Source of the DNA: Chloroflexota bacterium
GTDB lineage: Bacteria; Chloroflexota; Limnocylindria; Limnocylindrales; CSP1-4
NCBI GenBank assembly: GCA_013694835.1
Contig: JACDBP010000087.1
Location: 1 to 9,200 of the forward strand
Reading direction: 5' to 3'
DNA length: 9,200 bases
Made by a program: the position numbers and the translations under genes. How positions within the stretch are numbered: position 1 is the first letter of the stretch; each line of letters starts with the position of its first letter. This document shows, one piece after another, positions 1-5,787 of this stretch. Under the pieces are notes generated by a model that searched no databases, had not been told where the DNA came from, and was given only the letters and a program-made list of their open reading frames with translations.

Positions 1-1150
1 ACCTCGTGTCATCCCCCTCCGTGACGGCTCGTGCGCCCCATAGCAGCAGGCCGATGGAGGTCGAGTAGCCGGGGGCCAGCAGGTGATCGACGAGCCCGCC
101 GACCCCGCCTGGCGCCGCGACGCGGACCGGCATCTGGAGCACCTCGCGACCGAGCTCCGCGGCGCCTGCGAGCTGCGCGGCACCACCGGTCAGCACGAGG
201 CCGGCAGGCAGCATCCCCTCGTCGCCGATGGAAGCGATGTGCTCGCCGATCTTCTCGAAGATCTCGCGCATCCGCGCCTCGATGATGTCGCTCACCTCAC
301 CGAGCTTCGCCTCCCGGTCGCCGATCTGGACCATCTCGTCGCGATCGATCATCCGCCGGTCGCAGGTGCCATGGCTGATCTTGAGCGCCTCGGCGGTGTC
401 GAGGCCCGTCTTGAGCCCGATCGCCACGTCGTTGGTGACGTTGATGCCGCCGATCGGCAGCACCGCCGTGTGGAACGGCGAGCCGTCCACGAAGAGTGCC
501 AGGTCCGTCGTTCCCGCCCCGAGGTCCGCGACCGCGACGCCAAGCTCCTTCTCCGTGTCTGAGAGGACCGCCTCAGCCGAGGCCAGCGACGCGGCCACCA
601 GCTCATCGATCCGCACGCCCGCGCCCTGGACGCATTTCGAGAGGTTCTGCACTGCCGTCGCGGAGGCATGGACGATGTGCGTCTCGACCTCGAGCCGGAC
701 GGCGCTCATGCCCAGCGGGTCCTTCACGCCCTCCTGGCCGTCGACGATGAAGTCCCGTGGCAGGACGTGGAGCACCTCGCGGTTCGAGGGGATCTGGACG
801 GCCCGGGCGACCTCCGTGGCACGGGCCACGTCCTCGCGGCTGACCTCCTTGTGCGGTCCGCTGACCGCGATCGCGCCGCGCGAGTTCTGACTCTCGACGT
901 GCGATCCCCCGACGCCGACGAAGGCTGATTCGAGCTTGTAGCCACTGAGTCGCTCGGCACCCTCGATGGCGGCCGCGATCGACGCCGTCGTCTGGTCGAT
1001 GTTGATGACGACGCCCTTCTTCAGCCCGGAGGCCGGAGGCGTGCCCTTGCCGATGATGTTGAGCGCGCCGTCGCGCGTCACCTCGCCGATCAGCGCCACG
1101 ACCTTGCTGGTGCCGACATCGATGGCGACGAGGACCGCTTCTCTCTCCAC
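1..1150 (-). CDS. ftsA: Cell division protein FtsA (3' end beyond window)
   Basis: FtsA is an actin-like ATPase that ties FtsZ filaments to the membrane and recruits later divisome proteins. The visible 383 residues carry the actin-fold nucleotide motifs in order: phosphate-1 loop AIDVGTSK (residues 9-16), the phosphate-2 motif DLGAGTTD (209-216), and the adenosine-side motif TGGAA (321-325). Between the first two lies the FtsA-specific 1C region, roughly residues 85-165, including VLPRDFIVDGQ. The frame is still open at the left edge, ending ...AVTEGDDTR, so the C-terminal membrane-binding amphipathic helix lies outside. E. coli FtsA is about 420 residues, so most of the protein is present. 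I chose the GTG at 1150-1148 because it has a clear Shine-Dalgarno sequence and directly precedes the conserved N-terminus; no ATG fits better. It is the only gene here preceded by a real intergenic gap (120 nt). ftsZ is the expected next gene, off the window. Confidence 0.96.
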   Translation of the reverse strand, partial: MEREAVLVAIDVGTSKVVALIGEVTRDGALNIIGKGTPPASGLKKGVVINIDQTTASIAAAIEGAERLSGYKLESAFVGVGGSHVESQNSRGAIAVSGPHKEVSREDVARATEVARAVQIPSNREVLHVLPRDFIVDGQEGVKDPLGMSAVRLEVETHIVHASATAVQNLSKCVQGAGVRIDELVAASLASAEAVLSDTEKELGVAVADLGAGTTDLALFVDGSPFHTAVLPIGGINVTNDVAIGLKTGLDTAEALKISHGTCDRRMIDRDEMVQIGDREAKLGEVSDIIEARMREIFEKIGEHIASIGDEGMLPAGLVLTGGAAQLAGAAELGREVLQMPVRVAAPGGVGGLVDHLLAPGYSTSIGLLLWGARAVTEGDDTR

Positions 1151-1153
1151 GAT

Positions 1154-1160
1154 CTCCCTT
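1154..1160 (-). promoter_or_regulatory. Shine-Dalgarno sequence of ftsA
   Basis: On the minus strand the sequence reads AAGGGAG, then ATC, then the GTG start. It is the strongest purine-rich match upstream of any start in the window and decides the GTG start of ftsA. The base of the inverted repeat at 1165-1210 ends only 4 nt upstream of it. Confidence 0.7.
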
Positions 1161-1164
1161 CTAC

Positions 1165-1210
1165 GACTCCCGCGGACGCACTCGTGCGGGCCTGCGCTCG
1201 TCCCGGAGTC
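1165..1210 (-). promoter_or_regulatory. Imperfect inverted repeat in the ftsQ-ftsA leader
   Basis: On the minus strand GACTCC-G-GGACG is followed by 20 nt and then CGTCC-GCG-GGAGTC. This gives 6 + 5 Watson-Crick pairs separated by a 1x3 internal loop. The 20-nt apical part is GC-rich and can pair further. No T-run follows, so it is not an intrinsic terminator. It sits in the only long intergenic gap of the cluster and ends 4 nt before the ftsA Shine-Dalgarno sequence. That position suits an mRNA leader structure affecting ftsA translation, an RNA-processing site, or an operator palindrome. Which of these applies is inference. Confidence 0.5.
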
Positions 1211-1270
1211 CCACCCTCGGCAAGGCTACCCGACGCGGCAGCTGTGCGTGAGACGTTCGGTTCGGCGCCA

Positions 1271-2263
1271 TCAAGGCGCGGTCGTGCCAGACGACGAACC
1301 TGGCACGCTCGGTGTTGGGCCCTCAGTCGCGGTGGCACCGGCCCCGGGAGAAGGTGAGCTACCAGGCAAGCCCGAGGTCCCGGGCGAGCCCGACGGCGCC
1401 GGCGAACCCGACGCCCCGGGCAGGATCGACGCTCCCGGCCGGCTCCGGAAGCTGCCGCAGCGGTCGTCCCCCGGAGCGAGCACCACCGTCGTGATCGCAG
1501 TTTCGTTCGGGCCCAGCAGCGCAGCGAGGCACTGCACCTGCGCGGGAATCAGGTCCGGGCTGCGCAATCGCGCGGTGTAGAAGCCGAACACGGCATGCCA
1601 CAGGTCCGGCCGTGCATCGAGCGTGAACCCTTCCGTGTCATCCACGGACAGCTCCAGCGTGGTCGCCGAGCTACCGAGCATCGCCGGGGTCACGGCCGCC
1701 AGCTGGCGCACCGCCGACAGGTCGATGTCATCGAGTCGCTCGCCCTCGACCGGGGGTACCGGGCGCGGGCGGCGATCGGTGACGACCGGCAGCCCGACCG
1801 TCGGCTCGGAACCCGGGTCGACGCGGGCAAACAGCACGCCATCGAGATCCACCAGCAGCCGGTCCTCGCCCCAGATCCAGACCAGGATCGGCGTCCGCTC
1901 AGTGAGCCGCACCGCCAGCCGGTCCGGCAACATCACGTTCAGGTCCGCATCGAGGACGGCTGGCAGCTGCCGAAGGCCCGCCGCCAGCTCGATGGTGCGT
2001 AGCCGGAAGAGGTTCGGGCGCGCGCCGCTGCCGAGACCGAGATTCGTCATGACCGACTCGGGCGTCGTGTGGACCGCCCCGTCGATCGTGACCTGCTGGG
2101 GATCGAGGCGGAACTCCTCGCGGATCGACAGCCCGTAGAGCGCTCCGCTGGCGGCCAGCAGGCCCATCGCGGCCACGGCACGGATCGCCGAGAGACCGGC
2201 CGAGGCGCGCTGGATCGGGCGCAGGCGTGGTGGGGTCGCCCGCCGGCGGATCGGAAGCTTCAC
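1271..2263 (-). CDS. ftsQ: Cell division protein FtsQ/DivIB
   Basis: FtsQ is a bitopic membrane protein of the divisome that links FtsL/FtsB to the septal synthase. The 330 residues show an Arg-rich cytoplasmic N-terminus (1-28), one transmembrane segment (about 27-47), and a POTRA domain (about 52-124: VTIDGAVHTTPE, then LPAVLDADLNVMLPDRLAVRLTER in pieces). A FtsQ-type beta domain follows to about residue 265, including DLDGVLF (139-145). From about 274 to 330 the extracytoplasmic tail is low-complexity Pro/Ser/Gly/Thr, unlike the short tail of E. coli FtsQ. Two cysteines (245, 269) lie in the outer domain. The start is GTG at 2263, 18 nt after the ddl stop. Its Shine-Dalgarno is weak: AAGGG overlaps the ddl stop, about 14 nt away. 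The N-terminal basic stretch plus transmembrane segment supports this start over the internal Met33. Identification rests on topology, POTRA pattern and position between ddl and ftsA. Confidence 0.9.
   Translation of the reverse strand: MKLPIRRRATPPRLRPIQRASAGLSAIRAVAAMGLLAASGALYGLSIREEFRLDPQQVTIDGAVHTTPESVMTNLGLGSGARPNLFRLRTIELAAGLRQLPAVLDADLNVMLPDRLAVRLTERTPILVWIWGEDRLLVDLDGVLFARVDPGSEPTVGLPVVTDRRPRPVPPVEGERLDDIDLSAVRQLAAVTPAMLGSSATTLELSVDDTEGFTLDARPDLWHAVFGFYTARLRSPDLIPAQVQCLAALLGPNETAITTVVLAPGDDRCGSFRSRPGASILPGASGSPAPSGSPGTSGLPGSSPSPGAGATATEGPTPSVPGSSSGTTAP
1355..1408 (-). repeat. Imperfect 18-bp tandem repeat in the ftsQ tail
   Basis: FtsQ residues 286-303 form three imperfect hexapeptides of the pattern G-[S/L]-P-[A/G]-x-S. 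At the DNA level, plus-strand 1383-1395 and 1401-1413 are 13-mers (GGCGAGCCCGACG and GGCGAACCCGACG) differing at one base and spaced 18 bp apart. The repeats encode a flexible Pro/Ser/Gly linker and probably arose by slippage. Confidence 0.6.
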
Positions 2264-2281
2264 CGCCCGCCGGCCCGCCCT

Positions 2282-3391
2282 TCAGGCCAGCTTGTCGGCG
2301 ATGGAGTGGGCCGCCCGGAGCGCCGAACCATCCGCCCCCTCGACATCGAAGCGGCGCGCCGGCGACGCTTCGGCTTCGGCGAGCATGTCTCGCAGCAGCT
2401 GCACGAACGTGACGCCGGCCTGCTCCCAGAAGTACTTTGCGAGGGCACCCGGGATCGGGTTGATCTCGTTGACCCAGAGCTCCTCACCGGCCCACAGGAA
2501 ATCGATCCGGGCCACGGAGCGGAGCTCGACGAGGCGCGCCACGACCAGCGCCGACTCCCGGATGCGGGCCTCGAGAGCCTCGGGGATATCGGCGGGGAGC
2601 TCCCTCCGCGCCGAGCTGAGCCCCTCGCCCCCGAGGTACTTCTCGGCGTAGCTGTAGATCGCCGCACCCTGTGGGCCGCGGAGTGGCCGCTCGACCGCCG
2701 AGACCTGCAGCTCCGGGTGGGTGCGCACCGAGATGTTGAGATCGGTCGCGTCCGGCCGGTACGGCTCCAGGACGGCGCCGGCACGCAGCAACGGCTGGGT
2801 CCGCACCAGCGCCCGGGCTGTCTCGTGGTCCTCCACGACGTGGATGCCGATCGAGGACCCACCGTAGCGCGGCTTGACGATGTACGGGCCGCCGCCGAAG
2901 GCCGGCGCCGGCGTGGCGGTGGTCACGAGCTCGCGCGGCAGCGTCGGCAGCCCTGCCGCCTGGACGACGCCCCCGAACGCCAGCTTGTCCATCGCCAGCG
3001 CAGCGCCCGGAGCCGTCGGCCCGGTGTAGCGCAGGCCCGCCATGTCGAGTGCCGCCTGGAGGCCGCCGTCCTCGCCCGGCCCGCCGTGGCAGCAGTTGAG
3101 CAACGGCCCTAGCTCCAGACGCCGGCGCCGCCCGAGGCGGGCCTCCCCCTCGAATCCGCCGTCCGGCCCCAGCACCAGGTCCACTGGCTGCGACCTGGCC
3201 GGCACGCCGCTGGCGAACGCCTCGGCCTCCGACGCGGCAGCCACTTCGTACCACCCACCGGTCTTGGACCAGTAGAGCGCCAGCACGTCGGTGCCGGCGT
3301 CGAGCAGCGCCCGCGCAGCCTGGAGGCCGGTCAGGATGCTCACGTCGTGCTCGGGCGATGGGCCGCCGAAGATGACGGCAGGTCGGGTCAT
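2282..3391 (-). CDS. ddl: D-alanine--D-alanine ligase, divergent ATP-grasp subtype
   Basis: This cytosolic ATP-grasp enzyme joins two D-alanines for the peptidoglycan stem; MurF then adds the dipeptide. Residues in order: GGPSPEHDVS (9-18), with Glu14 matching the substrate-binding Glu15 of E. coli DdlB; HGGPGEDG (102-109); MDK (134-136); VKPRYGGSSIG (172-182), with the GSS loop; the omega-loop EKY (250-252), keeping the Lys-Tyr pair; ARID (294-297); and NEINPIPG (308-315), with metal ligands Glu309 and Asn311. At 369 residues it is longer than E. coli DdlB (306), with extra sequence between the lobes and a C-terminal tail. The segment after NEIN reads PIPGALAKY rather than TSPGMTSHS, so the E. 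coli Ser281 position is Tyr320. The retained omega-loop Tyr argues for D-Ala-D-Ala, since VanA-type D-Lac ligases have His there. The start is ATG at 3391 with GAGG 5 nt upstream, 12 nt after the murF stop. Confidence 0.93.
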   Translation of the reverse strand: MTRPAVIFGGPSPEHDVSILTGLQAARALLDAGTDVLALYWSKTGGWYEVAAASEAEAFASGVPARSQPVDLVLGPDGGFEGEARLGRRRRLELGPLLNCCHGGPGEDGGLQAALDMAGLRYTGPTAPGAALAMDKLAFGGVVQAAGLPTLPRELVTTATPAPAFGGGPYIVKPRYGGSSIGIHVVEDHETARALVRTQPLLRAGAVLEPYRPDATDLNISVRTHPELQVSAVERPLRGPQGAAIYSYAEKYLGGEGLSSARRELPADIPEALEARIRESALVVARLVELRSVARIDFLWAGEELWVNEINPIPGALAKYFWEQAGVTFVQLLRDMLAEAEASPARRFDVEGADGSALRAAHSIADKLA

Positions 3392-3403
3392 CGGTACCTC
3401 GGC

Positions 3404-4969
3404 TCAGGGGTAGTGATCGGGAAGGTCATTCTCGTAGAGCACGGCGTCGCCTGCCCCGAGCGTCGCGCGCACCCACTCCACGGCCTGCTCGCGTCGGGCG
3501 ACGACGCGCACCTGGGCCGCTCCGCCGCGCGCGCCTTCGAGGAGCGCGGCGCGGTTCGTGCGGCTGACGATGACGAGGTCCGTGGCCACCTCGGTCGCCG
3601 CGGCACGGGCGAAGCGGGCGTTCTCCTCGTGCTGCAGCGGCCCCAGCTCGATCATCCCCGGCGTCACCAGCACGCGCCGACCATCCGGGGCCGCCCGGGC
3701 GAGCAACCTGAGTGCCGCCGCCGCACCCGCCGGGTTCGCGTTGTACGTGTCGTCGATGACGGTGACGCCCTTCTGGGTCGTCGCGAGTCGCCCGCGATGC
3801 TCGGCGACCGGCAGGCTGCCGAGCTGGGTGGCGACCTCATCGAGTGGCGCGTCGAGGGCAACGGCCACGCCGACGGCACAGGCAACGTTCCCGGGATGTG
3901 CCTGGGATCCAGCGACGCGGGCGATCTCGCGCCCGGCAACGCAGACCACCAGCTCCTGCTCGTCATGGGCGCGCCCGCCACCCTCGAGGCTGGCCCGCAC
4001 CTGCGCAGTGGGGTCCGTTGCCGAGCAGCGGATGACGCGCTTGCCCGCGGTCTCCGCCCGGTCGGCCACGTCCGACAGCCCGTACGCGTCGACGTTGAGG
4101 ACAGCGACCTTCGCCGGCACCAGGATCTCGCTCTTGGCGCCGAGCACCGTGTCGAGCGTCCGCATCCGCTCCAGGTGGACCGGCCCGATGGCGGTGATGA
4201 CGGCGATGTCCGGCGGGATCCACCGGCACAGCTCGGCGATCTCGCCGGGTCCGTAGGCCCCCATCTCGGCGACGAACACCTCGGTGCCGGGCACCAGTTG
4301 CTCGTTCACGGTCCGGGCCAGGCCGCCGGTGTTGTTGAAGCTGGCCGGGCTGGCCAGCACCCGCCGGCTGGTCCCCAGCAGGTGGCGGACGTACAGCTTC
4401 GTGGTCGTCTTGCCGTAGGAACCGGTGATGGCCACGATGGTCGGGTCGGTCTGGCGCAGCCTCGCGCTGGCCTGCGCCACGAACCCGTCGGAGCGGCGGC
4501 GCTCCAGCGGCGAAGTCGCGAGGAGGGCGAGCTCGACCACGAGCGGCTGTGCGAGCGCGATCAACGCCGCAGCGGCCGGCAGGACGGTCGGCGCCGGCAG
4601 GGCGATCGCCACCGCCGCAGCACCCGCCACGAAGATCGCGTCGATGGCGATGGAGGCCACGCCGAGCACCTTCATCCGGCGCGTCCAGATCAGGCTCGAC
4701 GTCCGGCCACGGACCGACAGGCCGACCGGCGCCACGGCCACGACCACAGCCGATGCCAGGGCCGCCAGCGGCACGAGCAGCGCTGCGAGCGCGCCCGCGA
4801 TCGCGATCGCGCCCAGCGTGAGGTCGAAGGGGGTGCTGGACCACCAGCGAGCCGTGAAGCGGACCACGGCTCCCCCGTAGTACTGCTCTCGCTGCGCGAC
4901 GCGGAGCCAGCGCGCGAGCGCAGGCGCGCAGGCAAGCAGCACCAGACTCGCCACGGCGGTTTCGATCAC
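3404..4969 (-). CDS. murF: MurF-type Mur ligase with N-terminal membrane domain
   Basis: MurF adds D-Ala-D-Ala to the muramyl tripeptide using ATP. The C-terminal part (about 155-521) is a clear Mur ligase core: P-loop ITGSYGKTTTK (181-191), FNNTGG (211-216), EMGAYGPGE (235-243), candidate carbamylated Lys279 in GAKSEIL, HPGNVACA (358-365), HRGR (391-394), and DDTYNANP (406-413), the MurF signature (usually DDSYNANP). Residues 1-152 are not the usual UDP-MurNAc-tripeptide-binding domain. They hold about five hydrophobic segments (4-21, 51-67, 68-86, 102-124, 128-150). Arg-rich loops at 20-43 and 87-100 and ERRRS at 156-160 fit the positive-inside rule, with the ligase core in the cytoplasm. 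The start is GTG at 4969, inside a GTGA overlap with the hydrolase stop, implying translational coupling. Function as the cell's MurF is likely from position beside ddl. A ligase acting on a lipid-linked substrate is the main alternative. Confidence 0.87.
   Translation of the reverse strand: MIETAVASLVLLACAPALARWLRVAQREQYYGGAVVRFTARWWSSTPFDLTLGAIAIAGALAALLVPLAALASAVVVAVAPVGLSVRGRTSSLIWTRRMKVLGVASIAIDAIFVAGAAAVAIALPAPTVLPAAAALIALAQPLVVELALLATSPLERRRSDGFVAQASARLRQTDPTIVAITGSYGKTTTKLYVRHLLGTSRRVLASPASFNNTGGLARTVNEQLVPGTEVFVAEMGAYGPGEIAELCRWIPPDIAVITAIGPVHLERMRTLDTVLGAKSEILVPAKVAVLNVDAYGLSDVADRAETAGKRVIRCSATDPTAQVRASLEGGGRAHDEQELVVCVAGREIARVAGSQAHPGNVACAVGVAVALDAPLDEVATQLGSLPVAEHRGRLATTQKGVTVIDDTYNANPAGAAAALRLLARAAPDGRRVLVTPGMIELGPLQHEENARFARAAATEVATDLVIVSRTNRAALLEGARGGAAQVRVVARREQAVEWVRATLGAGDAVLYENDLPDHYP
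4505..4969 (-). other. Predicted membrane domain replacing MurF domain 1
   Basis: This stretch codes for residues 1-155 of the MurF-type protein. By eye it has five Ala/Leu/Val-rich segments long enough to cross a membrane, separated by loops rich in Arg, Trp and Tyr (for example REQYYGG and IWTRRMK). The reading frame runs through without a stop into the P-loop, so it is part of one protein rather than a separate gene. There is no stop or new Shine-Dalgarno sequence at the domain boundary. Confidence 0.75.
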
Positions 4970-5787
4970 GTCGCGAACTCGACGGCCAGCGGCCGGTGCC
5001 GCTCGATGGCGACCCGAAGGGCTGCGACAGCCGTGCGCGGCGTGTCATGGCCGGCGCCCGGCACGACCGTCAGGCGCGCCCTGTCGCCGAGGATGGCCGC
5101 GGCACGCTCCGCCACGGCCAACGGCACCTGGGGATCGTCGTCGCCCCAGACGAGCTCGACGGGACAGCTCACGGCACGCAGCGGTGCCTCGTATGTCTCG
5201 TTCACGACGCGCACCAGCACGTCGCGCATCACGCCCGAGGCGTTGCGGTAATCCTCCGAGCCGCGCCGTCGCCGGAGTCGCTCCATGCGGGCATCGCCGA
5301 CCAGCCCGCGCCGGTGCAGCGCGCGGACGATGCGGTAACCGATGGGCGGCGCGCGGCGCTCGTCATCGCGGCGCAGCAAGGGCACGCCGGTCAGCACCAG
5401 CGCCGTCACGGCCTCGGGCCGGGAAGCTGCCAGGTGCACGGCCACGCGGCCGCCGAAGGAGTGGCCGAGGACGACGAATGGTCCACCCAGCTCGGGCAGG
5501 GCGTCGGCGAGGATCGCGGCATAGGCGGCCGCGCCGGGAGGCTCGGCGGCCCGCTCGGGTGCCGGGGACGCGCCGAATCCCGGCAGATCCAGGGCGACGG
5601 CATCCATCCCCTGCAGCAGGTCCGCGAAGTCCCGGTGCGTGCGACCCCAGCCGTGGAGAGCCAGGACCCGCGGCTCGCCGTTGCCGATCCGCTCGCCGAA
5701 CAACCGGCCGTCGGCGAACGACCTCAGTGCCACGCGCGCCCGGCGGTGCCGCAGGTCATGCGGCGGGCTCCCAACCGCTCCAGTCAC
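4966..5787 (-). CDS. Alpha/beta hydrolase of unknown substrate, coupled to murF
   Basis: This is an alpha/beta-fold serine hydrolase. Visible features are the oxyanion-side motif LHGWG (44-48), strand motif DLPGFGAS (67-74), nucleophile elbow GHSFGG (108-113, Ser110), acid WGDDDP (214-219, probably Asp218) and catalytic His247 in GAGHDTP. Residues about 138-200 form an Arg-rich cap, including SEDYRNASGVMRD (177-189) and VVNETYE (194-200). There is no signal peptide or membrane segment, so it is probably cytosolic. The end overlaps the murF start by 4 nt (GTGA). The start is uncertain. GTG at 5787 overlaps murB by 32 nt; GTG at 5733 (Val19) would leave a 22-nt gap and still contain the whole fold. 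Neither has a good Shine-Dalgarno sequence. The substrate cannot be read from the sequence. Context suggests a role linked to stem-peptide synthesis or a lipid-linked precursor. From memory, hydrolases with this cap pattern occur beside Mur ligase and Ddl genes elsewhere. Confidence 0.85.
   Translation of the reverse strand: MTGAVGSPPHDLRHRRARVALRSFADGRLFGERIGNGEPRVLALHGWGRTHRDFADLLQGMDAVALDLPGFGASPAPERAAEPPGAAAYAAILADALPELGGPFVVLGHSFGGRVAVHLAASRPEAVTALVLTGVPLLRRDDERRAPPIGYRIVRALHRRGLVGDARMERLRRRRGSEDYRNASGVMRDVLVRVVNETYEAPLRAVSCPVELVWGDDDPQVPLAVAERAAAILGDRARLTVVPGAGHDTPRTAVAALRVAIERHRPLAVEFAT

Larger units (their letters stand above)
1151..1270. other. ftsQ-ftsA intergenic region
   Basis: This 120-nt non-coding gap separates the ftsQ TGA from the ftsA GTG. 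It holds the inverted repeat (1165-1210) and the ftsA Shine-Dalgarno sequence. I looked for -35/-10 boxes on the minus strand. TAGCCT is a poor -10-like hexamer with no matching -35, so no promoter is called. All other junctions in the window are overlaps or gaps of 18 nt or less, which makes this the natural place for an extra promoter or post-transcriptional control of ftsA (and probably ftsZ). Confidence 0.6.

Noticed and set aside
1165..1210. Rho-independent terminator between ftsQ and ftsA
   Set aside because: A stem is present, but on the minus strand it is followed by GTAGAAGGGAG, not a T-run. It sits immediately before the ftsA ribosome binding site.
1151..1270. Sigma-70-type promoter for ftsA
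   Set aside because: Only an isolated TAGCCT hexamer is seen, without a suitable -35 box at 16-18 nt, so no promoter is called.
2264..2281. Frameshift or broken gene at the ddl-ftsQ junction
   Set aside because: The ddl frame ends cleanly at TGA and ftsQ starts 18 nt later with a normal basic N-terminus and transmembrane segment.
3347..5251. 634-codon plus-strand open frame antisense to murF and the hydrolase
   Set aside because: The protein has no recognisable domain and is rich in Arg, Gly, His and Asp. The opposite strand has unambiguous MurF and hydrolase motifs. It is a GC-rich shadow frame.
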